A stretch of 64,000 nucleotides of DNA. It comes from Wagnerdoeblera intermedia. Its GTDB lineage: Bacteria; Pseudomonadota; Alphaproteobacteria; Rhodobacterales; Rhodobacteraceae. The notes under the pieces were generated by a model. The model saw only the letters and a program-made list of their open reading frames with translations, did not search any database and was not told where the DNA came from. Below are positions 18,383-26,742 of the stretch, one piece after another; the first letter of the stretch is position 1, and the number at the start of each line of letters is the position of its first letter. The stretch lies in assembly GCF_042647465.1 (NCBI RefSeq), contig NZ_JBHRVN010000004.1, one strand, 5' to 3'. The translations under genes and the position numbers were made by a program.

Positions 18383-19663
18383 TCAGCTGTTCATCGACTC
18401 GAAGAATTCCGAGTTCGATTTGGTCTGCTTCAGTTTTGAGATCAGGAACTCGATGGCATCCGTAGTGCCCATCGGGTTCAGGATCCGGCGCAGAACATAA
18501 GTCTTTTGCAGGTTGTTGCGATCGACCAGCAGTTCCTCTTTCCGGGTGCCGGACTTCAGAATATCCATCGCCGGGAAGATGCGCTTGTCGGCAACTTTGC
18601 GGTCCAGAACGATCTCGGCGTTACCCGTGCCTTTGAACTCTTCAAAGATCACTTCGTCCATGCGCGAGCCGGTGTCGATCAGCGCGGTCGCAATGATTGT
18701 CAGCGAGCCACCCTCTTCAATGTTACGCGCTGCACCGAAGAAGCGCTTCGGGCGCTGCAGGGCATTGGCATCGACACCACCGGTAAGCACTTTACCCGAG
18801 GACGGCACCACAGTGTTGAAGGCGCGACCAAGTCTTGTAATCGAGTCGAGAAGGATCACAACATCTCGTTTATGCTCGACCAAGCGCTTGGCCTTCTCGA
18901 TCACCATTTCGGCCACTGCGACGTGACGGGTTGCGGGCTCGTCGAAGGTCGAGGAGATGACCTCACCCTTCACCGATCGCTGCATATCCGTCACCTCTTC
19001 CGGGCGCTCATCGATCAGCAGAACGATCAGATAGCACTCGGGGTGGTTCACCTCGATCGACCTAGCAATGTTCTGTAACAGAACGGTTTTACCGGTCCGC
19101 GGCGGTGCCACGATCAGAGCGCGCTGGCCCTTCCCGATGGGAGCCACCAGGTCAATGATACGGGCCGAGCGGTCTTTGATGGTCGGATCTTCGATCTCCA
19201 TCTTCAGGCGCGCATCGGGATAAAGCGGGGTCAGGTTGTCGAAGTGAACCTTGTGACGCGCCTTTTCAGGGTCATCAAAGTTGATCTTCGTCACCTTGGT
19301 CAGGCTGAAATAGCGCTCATTCTCGCGCGGCGCTTGGATCACGCCCTCGATCGAGTCGCCCGTGCGCAGCGACCACTGACGGATCATTTCCGGGCTGACA
19401 TAGATGTCATCCGGACCTGGCAGGTAGTTGGCCTCCGGGCTGCGCAGGAAGCCAAAACCGTCCTGGAGAACCTCCAGGACGCCATCGCCGCCGATCTCAA
19501 AGCCCTCTTCCGCATGTTCCTTCAGGATCTGGAACATCATCTCGCCCTTACGCATGGACGAGGCGTTCTCAATCTCCCATTCCTCAGCCATGGCCAGCAG
19601 ATCTGCCGGGGTCTTGGCTTTCAGGTCCGAGAGTTTCAGCTGTTCCAGGACGTCCTGGCTCAT
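18383..19663 (-). CDS. rho: transcription termination factor Rho
   Basis: Hexameric RNA helicase that terminates transcription. It has an N-terminal helix bundle and a cold-shock-like RNA-binding domain (GFGFLRSPEANYLPGPDDIYVS), the Walker A region APPRTGKT near residue 185, the DERPEEV motif, and the R-loop/Q-loop segment SSGKVLTGGVDANAL. At 426 aa it has ordinary length with no insertion. It is followed after 11 bp by mnmE and preceded by hemJ. Confidence 0.98.
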   Translation of the reverse strand: MSQDVLEQLKLSDLKAKTPADLLAMAEEWEIENASSMRKGEMMFQILKEHAEEGFEIGGDGVLEVLQDGFGFLRSPEANYLPGPDDIYVSPEMIRQWSLRTGDSIEGVIQAPRENERYFSLTKVTKINFDDPEKARHKVHFDNLTPLYPDARLKMEIEDPTIKDRSARIIDLVAPIGKGQRALIVAPPRTGKTVLLQNIARSIEVNHPECYLIVLLIDERPEEVTDMQRSVKGEVISSTFDEPATRHVAVAEMVIEKAKRLVEHKRDVVILLDSITRLGRAFNTVVPSSGKVLTGGVDANALQRPKRFFGAARNIEEGGSLTIIATALIDTGSRMDEVIFEEFKGTGNAEIVLDRKVADKRIFPAMDILKSGTRKEELLVDRNNLQKTYVLRRILNPMGTTDAIEFLISKLKQTKSNSEFFESMNS

Positions 19664-19792
19664 GGGCAGGCCTCAAATACACAGGGGCCACGCCAGGGCG
19701 CGGCCAGGAGGGTCAGAAATGGGAATTGGCCTGGCCGGACGGCCGCCAAACCCGCTGATAGCCTGGTCAGACCTGGCGAGTCAACGTAAGCC

Positions 19793-20254
19793 TCAGAATT
19801 TCACGATCACAGAGGCGACAATCAGCACCATCAGAAGGGTCGGAACCTCGTTCATCAGCCGGTAAGTCCGTCCTGGCCGCCGGTTCTGACCCAGGGCAAA
19901 CTCTTTGCGCCGCGCCGACAGCCAGTGATGAAACCACGTCATCCCCAGGACGGAGGCGGCTTTCGTCCAGGGCCAGGCCATTGACCAGTCAATAATACCT
20001 GGTGTGAAGACCAGGCAAAGCCCGAAGAGCCAGGTCGCGATCATCGCGGGATTCATAATTCCACGAAGAAGCTTGCGTTCCATGGTGCGAAACATCTCTT
20101 CGGCCTCAGGAATGCCCTGAGAGACCCGCTCAGCGTGATAGACGTAGAGTCTCGGCAGATAAAAGATCCCTGCCATCCAGGAGATCACAGAGATGACATG
20201 CAGCGTTTTGGTCCAGGGGTAGAGGTCTGAAAGCAGCGCAGCCAGCCAGGTCAT
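19793..20254 (-). CDS. hemJ: protoporphyrinogen IX oxidase HemJ
   Basis: Integral membrane enzyme that oxidises protoporphyrinogen IX in organisms lacking HemG/HemY. The 153-aa protein has about four transmembrane segments, with the family signature WTKTLHVISVISWMAGIFYLPR near the N terminus (containing the conserved His), and a late conserved KxFAxG-like RRKEFALGQN stretch. It is unusually tryptophan-rich. It is the first gene of the leftward block, starting right at the edge of the predicted origin; hemE, common next to alphaproteobacterial origins, is not present here. Confidence 0.93.
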   Translation of the reverse strand: MTWLAALLSDLYPWTKTLHVISVISWMAGIFYLPRLYVYHAERVSQGIPEAEEMFRTMERKLLRGIMNPAMIATWLFGLCLVFTPGIIDWSMAWPWTKAASVLGMTWFHHWLSARRKEFALGQNRRPGRTYRLMNEVPTLLMVLIVASVIVKF

Positions 20255-20335
20255 CCGTCTTCTTCTTTATAATAAGAAATAAGAATTAAAGATGTAGTAG
20301 ATAGTAGGGGCGGTGGAAAACAGGAAAACACAAAT

Positions 20336-20384
20336 TACCAGGTTTCTTTCCCACAGGCCTGGCCAGCTGTGGAAAAACCTGGTA
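20336..20384. repeat. 10-bp inverted repeat within oriC
   Basis: Perfect arms TACCAGGTTT (20336-20345) and AAACCTGGTA (20375-20384) bracket 29 bp that contain a second small palindrome (GGCCTGGCC region) and a DnaA box touching the right arm. It may be a protein-binding site or a cruciform-forming element of the origin. Confidence 0.8.
20368..20376 (-). promoter_or_regulatory. DnaA box (TTTTCCACA)
   Basis: The minus strand reads TTTTCCACA, which fits the TTWTNCACA DnaA consensus. It lies in the origin intergenic region next to the right arm of the inverted repeat. Confidence 0.8.
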
Positions 20385-20636
20385 GGGATTCACAGAATCA
20401 GTCCGTCCGGAAAAAATTCCGTCGGAATCTCAGTGTATTAGACAACCGCGGGTCTGCGCCAGGCCTGTGGACATGTTTATGGAAACTTTCTCTTCGCCAG
20501 GGTTTTCAACCTGGGCGCTGAGAAGTTATCCGGCTGTGGATTTTCGGGCGTCAGACTTGACACTTATCCCGCAGTATCGCCCATTCCCGCAGGCAGCGCC
20601 AGGTTCCGCGAACTTATGGGGCGAAAATAACCGGGG

Positions 20637-20645
20637 TTTTCCACA
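20637..20645 (+). promoter_or_regulatory. DnaA box (TTTTCCACA) directly upstream of maf
   Basis: TTTTCCACA fits the DnaA consensus and ends only 6 bp before the maf start codon. DnaA bound here would also cover the maf translation-initiation region on DNA, so it may couple maf transcription to initiation. Confidence 0.8.
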
Positions 20646-20651
20646 GGTTTT

Positions 20652-21251
20652 ATGATGACAGAGCTGATCCTTGCTTCCGCCTCGGCGATCCGGGCTGAAC
20701 TGCTGGCACGGGCGGGTGTTGAGGTGGCGCTTCACCCTGCCCGCATCGATGAAGAGGCCATCCGGACGGCCCTCGAGGCCGAAGGGGCCACGCCGCGCGA
20801 CCAGGCCGATGCTCTGGCTGAGATGAAGGCGCGCAAAGTCGCGGGCCGCTTTCCTGGCGCGGTGGTCATCGGCTGTGATCAGGTGCTGGACTTCAAAGGC
20901 CAGGTCTTTGCAAAACCTGGCGACCTCCAGGCCGCTCGCGGGCAGTTGCAGATGCTGCGGGGACAGACTCACAAACTTCTCTCAGCGGTGGTAGTCTATG
21001 AAGGAGAAAAGCCGGTCTGGCGGCATGTGGGAGAGGTGCGTCTGACGATGCGTGAATTCTCGGATGACTATCTGGAGGCTTACCTCTCGCGGAACGGCAC
21101 CTCTGTGCTCGACAGTGTTGGGGGCTATAAGCTTGAAGAAGAGGGTGTGCGGCTCTTTTCAGCGGTACAGGGCGACTACTTTACCGTCCTCGGATTGCCG
21201 CTCGTCGCACTTCTTGGCTACCTGGCTCAACGCGGAATGATTGCAGCATGA
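20652..21251 (+). CDS. Maf-like nucleoside triphosphate pyrophosphatase
   Basis: Maf/YceF family house-cleaning pyrophosphatase for modified nucleotides. It has the N-terminal LILASASAIRAELLARAGV motif (here SASA in place of the more usual SxSPRR), a conserved Glu in RIDEEAI, the IGCDQVL strand and a DSVGGYKLEEEG segment. It has 199 aa. Two ATGs in a row allow a start at 20652 or 20655. It is the first gene of the rightward operon leaving the origin; its TGA overlaps the ATG of aroE. Confidence 0.93.
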   Translation: MMTELILASASAIRAELLARAGVEVALHPARIDEEAIRTALEAEGATPRDQADALAEMKARKVAGRFPGAVVIGCDQVLDFKGQVFAKPGDLQAARGQLQMLRGQTHKLLSAVVVYEGEKPVWRHVGEVRLTMREFSDDYLEAYLSRNGTSVLDSVGGYKLEEEGVRLFSAVQGDYFTVLGLPLVALLGYLAQRGMIAA

Positions 21252-22099
21252 CCACTCAGACCCCTGCCCCGTCTCAGATTCCGCTCGCTGGTGTGATCGG
21301 GCATCCGATCGCGCATTCTCGCTCACCGGCTTTGCATGGATTCTGGCTGAAGCGCTATGGGATCGCCGGGCATTATGTCCCGCTGGATATCGCCCCGCAG
21401 GACTTTGCCGCGGCCTTGCAGATGATGCCGAAGTTGGGCTTTGTCGGCTGCAATGTGACCATTCCGCATAAAGAGGCGCTGCTCTCGGTCGCGGATATCG
21501 TCACGGATCGCGCGGCGCTGATCGGGGCGGCAAATACGGTTATTTTCCGAAAAGACGGGAAAATTCAGGCAGATAACACTGATGGTATCGGTTTTCTGAA
21601 CAATCTTCGCCAGGAAGCGCCAGGTTGGAACGCGGCGCTTGGGGCGGCGGCTGTCTTTGGCGCCGGGGGCGCTGCGCGTGCCGTTATCTCGGCGCTTCTT
21701 GAGGCAGGGGCACCGGAGGTTCGGGTGGCAAACCGCACCAGAACCCGCGCTGACATCCTGCGTCATGATTTCGGCAGCCGGGTTGTCGTGGTGGACTGGA
21801 ACGCCGGCGGCGAGATGATCGAAGACGCCGCAACGGTTGTGAACACCACGTCTCTCGGGATGGTTGGGAAGTCCGATTTTAAGACGCCGCTGCACCGGAT
21901 CAATCCCGCAGCCCTGGTCACCGATATCGTCTATACCCCGCTTGAGACGCCCTTCCTGCAGGCCGCAGCCCAGGCCGGTTGCCGGACGGTTGATGGCCTG
22001 GGGATGCTGCTGCATCAGGCGGTTCCCGGCTTTGAGCGCTGGTTTGGCCTGCGGCCGAGCGTGGATACGGAAACCCGGCAGGCAGTGCTTTCTGCATGA
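21248..22099 (+). CDS. aroE: shikimate 5-dehydrogenase
   Basis: NADPH-dependent reduction of 3-dehydroshikimate in the shikimate pathway. The substrate-binding GHPIAHSRSPALHGFW motif, the NVTIPHKEA stretch with the catalytic Lys, the GAGGAARAV nucleotide-binding loop and VNTTSLGM are all present. It has 283 aa. It is joined by 4-bp overlaps to the Maf-family gene before it and coaE after it, so translation is coupled. Confidence 0.97.
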   Translation: MTTQTPAPSQIPLAGVIGHPIAHSRSPALHGFWLKRYGIAGHYVPLDIAPQDFAAALQMMPKLGFVGCNVTIPHKEALLSVADIVTDRAALIGAANTVIFRKDGKIQADNTDGIGFLNNLRQEAPGWNAALGAAAVFGAGGAARAVISALLEAGAPEVRVANRTRTRADILRHDFGSRVVVVDWNAGGEMIEDAATVVNTTSLGMVGKSDFKTPLHRINPAALVTDIVYTPLETPFLQAAAQAGCRTVDGLGMLLHQAVPGFERWFGLRPSVDTETRQAVLSA

Positions 22100-22686
22100 A
22101 ACGCTATATTCTGGGCCTGACAGGTGGCATCGGGATGGGGAAATCGACCACCGCTGCGATGTTTCGCGCGGCAGGTCTGCCGGTCTGGGATGCCGATGCC
22201 GCCGTTCACCGTCTTTACGAACCTGGCGGGGCAGCGGTTGCGCCGATGGCGGAACTGCTGCCGGAGGCTTTGGTCAACGGCGGTATTGATCGCCCTGTGC
22301 TGAAAGCCGCCATCGCCCGCGAACCTGGCGTCCTGAGGCAGATTGAGGCGATTGTGCATCCTTTGGTGGCCAAAGATCGCCAGGTTTTTCTGAATACGAC
22401 CGATGCCCCGATCCTCGTCCTGGATATTCCCCTGCTCTTTGAAGGATCTTCGCAGCATCTCTGCGACGGTATCGCCGTGGTCTCTGTCCCGCCTGAGGTT
22501 CAAAGAGCGCGGGTGCTGGCGCGGGGCACCATGAGCGAGGCGGATTTTGAACGCATCCTGGGCCTGCAAATGCCGGACGCCGAAAAACGTGAACGCGCGA
22601 CCTGGGTGATTGAGACGATGAGCCTTGATATGGCGCAGGCGAAAGTGGATCAGATCCTTTCAGAAATTCGTCAGGGCCTTGGGTAA
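22096..22686 (+). CDS. coaE: dephospho-CoA kinase
   Basis: Last step of coenzyme A synthesis. The P-loop GGIGMGKST begins near residue 9, followed by the DADAAVHRLYEPGG region and DIPLLFE; 196 aa is typical. The start overlaps aroE by 4 bp and the stop shares one base with the dnaQ start (TAATG). Four copies of the 9-mer CGCCAGGTT or its complement lie in or near this gene. Confidence 0.96.
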   Translation: MKRYILGLTGGIGMGKSTTAAMFRAAGLPVWDADAAVHRLYEPGGAAVAPMAELLPEALVNGGIDRPVLKAAIAREPGVLRQIEAIVHPLVAKDRQVFLNTTDAPILVLDIPLLFEGSSQHLCDGIAVVSVPPEVQRARVLARGTMSEADFERILGLQMPDAEKRERATWVIETMSLDMAQAKVDQILSEIRQGLG

Positions 22687-23384
22687 TGCGTGAGATCGTT
22701 CTTGATACTGAGACCACCGGGTTTGAGCCCTCGGAAGGGCATCGGATCGTTGAGATCGGCGCTGTTGAGCTTTTCAACCATATGCCGACCGGTCGGACCT
22801 ATCACCAATATATCAACCCGCAGCGTGATATGCCCGTTGAGGCGTTCAATGTGCATGGCCTCTCAGAAGAGTTCCTGCGGGATTTTCCGGTCTTCCGTGA
22901 GGTCGGGCAGGCGTTTCTGGATTTCGTGGGCGACGCGCGGCTGATCATTCACAATGCCAAGTTCGACATTAAGTTTTTGAACTTTGAGCTGGGGAAAGCC
23001 GGGCTGACCCATCTTTGCTGGGAAAATGTCACCGACACCCTGGCCATGGCGCGCCAGAAGTTTCCCGGTTCTCCGGCAACCCTGGATGCTTTGTGCCGCC
23101 GTTTTGGTGTTGATAACTCCGCACGTGAAAAGCACGGGGCGCTTCTCGACAGTGAAATTCTCGCAGAAGTCTATCTGGAACTGATCGGCGGCCGTCAGCC
23201 GGATCTGGTACTGGCCCCGGTTGCTGAAAAGCGCAGCACGGATGCGGTGAGCCTGGATCAAAACTGGCGCGCAAGGCCCCGGTCTGTGCCGCTGCCCTCA
23301 AGGCTGAGCCCTGAAGAGGCTGCAGCTCATGAGGCTTTTGTTTCTAAAATCGGTGAAAGTTCCATCTGGAAAAAATTCGCGTAA
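22686..23384 (+). CDS. dnaQ: DNA polymerase III epsilon subunit (proofreading exonuclease)
   Basis: 3'-5' exonuclease that proofreads replication. The ExoI motif LDTETTGFEPSEGHRIVEIGAV starts at residue 5, ExoII is HNAKFDIKFLN, and ExoIII is REKHGALLDSEILAEVYLEL, so it is an intact DEDDh enzyme. A C-terminal tail (after about residue 175) is the likely polymerase-binding part. It has 232 aa and is last in the maf-aroE-coaE-dnaQ chain. Confidence 0.97.
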   Translation: MREIVLDTETTGFEPSEGHRIVEIGAVELFNHMPTGRTYHQYINPQRDMPVEAFNVHGLSEEFLRDFPVFREVGQAFLDFVGDARLIIHNAKFDIKFLNFELGKAGLTHLCWENVTDTLAMARQKFPGSPATLDALCRRFGVDNSAREKHGALLDSEILAEVYLELIGGRQPDLVLAPVAEKRSTDAVSLDQNWRARPRSVPLPSRLSPEEAAAHEAFVSKIGESSIWKKFA

Positions 23385-23420
23385 CGCGCAGAATTTCAGC
23401 CTTTTGACTTTCAGACAGCT

Positions 23421-23451
23421 AAAAAAGAAAGGGCGCCTTTGGCGCCCTTTC
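23421..23451. terminator. intrinsic terminator between dnaQ and secB
   Basis: A 10-bp stem (AAAGGGCGCC / GGCGCCCTTT) with a TTT loop is preceded by A6. The A-run gives the minus-strand transcript of secB a T-tract; the right side gives dnaQ only a short T3. It serves convergent genes. Confidence 0.88.
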
Positions 23452-23459
23452 TGTCATGC

Positions 23460-23930
23460 TCAGGCGTTTCCTGCCTGGGCGCGACGTGCCAGTTCCTGGC
23501 GATAAAGCGCGAGGAAGTCAACCGGATCAAGGTTCAGCGGCGGGAAGCCACCGTCACGGGTGACATCCGACACGATGCGGCGCACGAAGGGGAAAACCAT
23601 CCGCGGGCATTCGATCAGCAGGAAAGGATGCATCTGGTCATCCGGAACGCCTTCGATATGGAAGACGGCGCCGTATTCGATCTCCAGAAGGAACAGGTTT
23701 TCGTTGTTCACTTTGTTGATCGCGGTGACCTTGTACTTCTGGATCACCTCGAACTGGTTCTCGACCGGACGTTTTGAGGCATCAAGCGAGACCTGAACCT
23801 GGATATCCGGCTGAACATCGCCCGAGTTCGCGCCTTTGCGGGCCAGAACGTTTTCAAAGCTGAGGTCACGGACATATTGAGTGACGACATTCATCCGGAC
23901 CTGCGGCGGTGCGGCGTTCTCTTCAGACAT
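23460..23930 (-). CDS. secB: protein-export chaperone SecB
   Basis: Tetrameric chaperone that keeps preproteins unfolded for SecA/SecYEG. The conserved YVRDLSFENV motif, the EIEYGAVF strand and CPRMVFPFVRRIVSDVTRDGGFPPLNLDPVDF-type C-terminal region are present. The ATG at 23930 after GGAGA gives 156 aa with the usual acidic N terminus; the longer frame is non-conserved. Its head-to-head neighbour is rpsA. Confidence 0.96.
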   Translation of the reverse strand: MSEENAAPPQVRMNVVTQYVRDLSFENVLARKGANSGDVQPDIQVQVSLDASKRPVENQFEVIQKYKVTAINKVNNENLFLLEIEYGAVFHIEGVPDDQMHPFLLIECPRMVFPFVRRIVSDVTRDGGFPPLNLDPVDFLALYRQELARRAQAGNA

Positions 23931-24206
23931 CGGGGTCTCCTCGTGAAATTCCGTTGTTAAAGTGTTAGCAGCCGATCCGACGGGCCTCAATGCCGCAGAT
24001 GCAGGTTGTGAAACCCGTCACGCCTTTCGCGGCAAAGCGGTTTTCCTTGTATCTAAGGCCAAAATGCACTAGATGCGCCCCATCCCGATGGCATCAGTGG
24101 CCGGGGCCGGAATTTTCCGGACCTTTCAGCTTTGCGAACGGGGCCATGAAAGACCGGCGGAGACAACCGCCTGGCCCGTGAAACAGATTAAAAGGACTGC
24201 ATACGC

Positions 24207-25886
24207 ATGTGCGCTAAATCGACTATGGAAGAATTCGAAGCCCTTCTTAACGAGAGCTTTGAACTGGACACCCCCGAAGAGGGCACGGTTGTCAAAGGCA
24301 AGGTCATTGCTATCGAAGCTGGCCAGGCCATCATCGACGTCGGCTACAAAATGGAAGGCCGCATCGATCTTAAAGAATTCGCAAACCCGGGCGAAGCGCC
24401 TGAGGTTGCTGTTGGCGACGAAGTCGAAGTCTACCTCGACCGCGTTGAAAACGCTCGCGGCGAAGCTGTTATCTCGCGCGAAAAAGCAAAACGCGAAGCG
24501 GCCTGGGATCGTCTGGAAAAAGCTTACGCTAAAGAAGAGCGCGTCGATGGCGCCATCTTCGGCCGCGTCAAAGGCGGCTTCACTGTTGATCTGGGCGGCG
24601 CTGTTGCCTTCCTTCCGGGTTCGCAGGTTGACGTCCGTCCGGTGCGTGATGCCGGCCCGCTCATGGGTCTGAAGCAGCCGTTCCAGATCCTGAAAATGGA
24701 CCGTCGTCGTGGCAACATCGTGGTGTCGCGTCGTGCGATCCTCGAAGAGTCGCGTGCAGAACAGCGTGCTGAAATCATCGGCAAACTGGCTGAAGGTCAA
24801 ATCGTTGACGGCGTGGTCAAGAACATCACCGAATACGGTGCCTTCGTTGATCTCGGCGGCGTTGACGGCCTGCTGCACGTCACCGACATGGCATGGCGCC
24901 GTGTGAACCACCCGTCGGAAATCCTCGCAATCGGTGAGACCGTGAAGGTCCAGGTTGTGAAGATCAACAAAGAAACCCACCGCATCTCGCTGGGCATGAA
25001 ACAGCTCCAGACCGATCCGTGGGACGTTGTTGAGAAAACCTACCCGCTGGGTTCGGTCCACAAAGGCCGCGTCACCAACATCACCGACTACGGCGCATTC
25101 GTTGAGCTGGAAGCTGGTGTTGAAGGTCTCGTTCACGTCTCGGAAATGTCCTGGACCAAAAAGAACGTGCACCCCGGCAAGATCGTTTCGACCTCGCAGG
25201 AAGTCGACGTCATGGTCCTCGAGATCGACTCGGCAAAACGCCGTGTCTCGCTCGGCCTGAAGCAGGTGATGCGCAACCCGTGGGAAGTGTTCGCTGAGAA
25301 CAACCCGGCCGGCACCCAGATCGAAGGCGAAGTCAAGAACATCACCGAGTTCGGTCTGTTCGTTGGCCTCGAAGGCGATATCGACGGCATGGTCCACCTC
25401 TCGGATCTGTCGTGGGATCAGCGCGGCGAAGACGCGATTGCCAACTACCGCAAGGGCGACACCGTCCGTGCAGTGGTTTCGGAAGTCGACGTTGAGCGTG
25501 AGCGCATCTCGCTCTCGATCAAAGCTCTCGGCGAAGACACCTTCACCGATGCAGTTGACGGCGTGAAACGCGGTTCGGTCATCTCGGTTGTCGTTTCGGC
25601 GATCGAAGAAGGCGGCATCGAGGTGGAATACAACGGCGCCAAGTCGTTCATCCGCCGTTCGGACCTCGCACGTGACCGTGGCGACCAGCGCCCCGAGCGC
25701 TTCCAGGTTGGCGACACCCTGGACGTCCGCGTCACCAACATCGACCCGAAAACCCGTCGTCTGGGCCTGTCGATCAAAGCACGCGAGATCGCAGAAGAGA
25801 AAGAAGCTGTCGAGCAGTACGGTTCGTCCGATTCGGGCGCGTCGCTGGGCGACATCCTCGGTGCAGCACTGCGCGGCAACAACTGA
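24207..25886 (+). CDS. rpsA: 30S ribosomal protein S1
   Basis: RNA-binding ribosomal protein that brings mRNA to the 30S subunit. The 559-aa protein has six S1 (OB-fold) repeats, seen as recurring [YF]GAFV[DE]LGGVxGLxH and SLGxK motifs. Codon use is visibly more biased than in neighbours (almost exclusively preferred codons), as expected for a highly expressed gene. An AAAAGGA SD precedes the ATG. A weak promoter candidate (TTGTAT 24047, CTAGAT 24069, 16-bp spacer) would give a long leader of about 125 nt. The common upstream partner cmk is absent; secB lies there instead. Confidence 0.97.
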   Translation: MCAKSTMEEFEALLNESFELDTPEEGTVVKGKVIAIEAGQAIIDVGYKMEGRIDLKEFANPGEAPEVAVGDEVEVYLDRVENARGEAVISREKAKREAAWDRLEKAYAKEERVDGAIFGRVKGGFTVDLGGAVAFLPGSQVDVRPVRDAGPLMGLKQPFQILKMDRRRGNIVVSRRAILEESRAEQRAEIIGKLAEGQIVDGVVKNITEYGAFVDLGGVDGLLHVTDMAWRRVNHPSEILAIGETVKVQVVKINKETHRISLGMKQLQTDPWDVVEKTYPLGSVHKGRVTNITDYGAFVELEAGVEGLVHVSEMSWTKKNVHPGKIVSTSQEVDVMVLEIDSAKRRVSLGLKQVMRNPWEVFAENNPAGTQIEGEVKNITEFGLFVGLEGDIDGMVHLSDLSWDQRGEDAIANYRKGDTVRAVVSEVDVERERISLSIKALGEDTFTDAVDGVKRGSVISVVVSAIEEGGIEVEYNGAKSFIRRSDLARDRGDQRPERFQVGDTLDVRVTNIDPKTRRLGLSIKAREIAEEKEAVEQYGSSDSGASLGDILGAALRGNN

Positions 25887-25914
25887 TTGCCTGACAGCGT
25901 AAGCTGAGACATGG

Positions 25915-25950
25915 ACGGCCCTGCACCCTTCGGTGCAGGGCCGTTTTCGT
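25915..25950 (+). terminator. intrinsic terminator after rpsA
   Basis: A 13-bp perfect stem (ACGGCCCTGCACC / GGTGCAGGGCCGT) with a CTTC loop is followed by TTTTCGTTT. It is a strong terminator for rpsA. Confidence 0.93.
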
Positions 25951-26080
25951 TTCAGGGCAAGAAACTCTGTAAAATGCAGCAAACTCTTTACAGGTAAACA
26001 GAATTGTGCAGGCTGTAGTTCTGCCTAAGTCTTTGCCAGGCCCGGCTGAACAGGGTCCGTATATAATCCGGGGGGATTTG

Positions 26081-26389
26081 ATGATACGCTCTGAGCTGAT
26101 CCAGAAGATCGCGGACGAAAATCCGCACCTGACCCAGCGGCACGTTGAGCGCATCGTAAACACGGTTTTTGAAGAGGTCATTGCTGCACTTTCGCGGGGT
26201 GACCGGGTCGAATTACGCGGTTTCGGTGCATTCTCGGTCAAAGAACGTGACGCACGGACCGGACGTAATCCGCGTACCGGTGAGTCTGTTGAGGTTGACG
26301 AAAAGCGCGTACCCTTCTTTAAAACCGGGAAACTGTTGCGCGACCGGCTGAACGGTCATGACACCGGACCGGATGAGGATAATGATTAA
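26081..26389 (+). CDS. ihfB: integration host factor beta subunit
   Basis: Sequence-specific DNA-bending protein (HU/IHF fold) used in replication, recombination and transcription. The ATG at 26081 after a GGGGG SD gives 102 aa, beginning MIRSELIQKIADENPHL. The beta-arm motif GRNPRTGESVEV with the DNA-intercalating Pro, and VPFFKTGKLLRDRLN, identify it. A TATAAT hexamer at 26062-26067 looks like a -10 box but would leave a leader of only about 7-10 nt, so it may be coincidental. It overlaps the next gene by 8 bp. Confidence 0.96.
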   Translation: MIRSELIQKIADENPHLTQRHVERIVNTVFEEVIAALSRGDRVELRGFGAFSVKERDARTGRNPRTGESVEVDEKRVPFFKTGKLLRDRLNGHDTGPDEDND

Positions 26390-26741
26390 ATATCTCCGCT
26401 GGCTCGTCCTTGGGGTGATCGGGATTTTCCTGATCACTGTTGCTTTGGCGAACCGCGACACTGTCACCCTGAATGCCCTGCCCCATGACATTGGCCAGGT
26501 CGCCAGGTTCAATACCTCAATCGAAGTGCCGCTCTTTGTGGTGGCGTTCGGCGGCATCCTGATGGGGCTGCTGATCGGCTTTGTCTGGGAATGGCTGCGG
26601 GGCCATCGCGCCCGCGCAGAAGCTTCTGCTCGTGCCCGCGAAGTCGCCCGTCTTGAGCAGGTGGTCGCTGCCAATGCACCCCAGGCCGCGCAGAAGGACG
26701 AGGTTCTGGCGCTGCTGGAAGCCCCGCGCAGGGGGCACTGA
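26382..26741 (+). CDS. LapA-domain inner membrane protein
   Basis: Small membrane protein of the lipopolysaccharide assembly protein A domain family, found after ihfB in many alphaproteobacteria. The 119-aa protein starts MIKYLRWLVLGVIGIFLI with a transmembrane segment (about residues 5-25), has a second one (about 47-70, ending GLLIGFVWEWLRG), and then a short basic, Ala-rich cytoplasmic coil. The start is preceded by GAGGA inside the ihfB coding region and overlaps it by 8 bp. It is followed 1 bp later by trpF. Confidence 0.88.
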   Translation: MIKYLRWLVLGVIGIFLITVALANRDTVTLNALPHDIGQVARFNTSIEVPLFVVAFGGILMGLLIGFVWEWLRGHRARAEASARAREVARLEQVVAANAPQAAQKDEVLALLEAPRRGH

Positions 26742-26742
26742 T

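Larger units (their letters stand above)
20255..20651. other. oriC: predicted chromosomal replication origin (oriC)
   Basis: A 397-bp non-coding gap between the divergent hemJ and maf genes. It has an AT-rich stretch at about 20261-20308, the likely unwinding element, with repeated TAAGAA. It has DnaA boxes: TTTTCCACA at 20368-20376 (minus) and 20637-20645 (plus), plus weaker ones at 20312-20320, 20466-20474, 20526-20534 and 20535-20543. A 10-bp inverted repeat lies at 20336-20384. Three GANTC sites lie within 43 bp. The parAB/parS and rho-hemJ/maf-aroE context is the usual one for rhodobacterial origins. The call is by pattern; no cumulative skew was computed. Confidence 0.85.

Noticed and set aside
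19680..20254. High density of CCWGG (Dcm-like) sites near hemJ
   Set aside because: Most come from Trp codons after ...CC codons in the Trp-rich HemJ protein; the excess there is explained by the protein sequence, unlike the CGCCAGGTT signal.
24126..25982. A 618-codon minus-strand frame opposite rpsA
   Set aside because: Produced by the extreme codon bias of rpsA; sequence has no recognisable fold.
26062..26067. TATAAT as promoter of ihfB
   Set aside because: No -35 box at proper distance and the leader would be too short to hold the SD; treated as uncertain.
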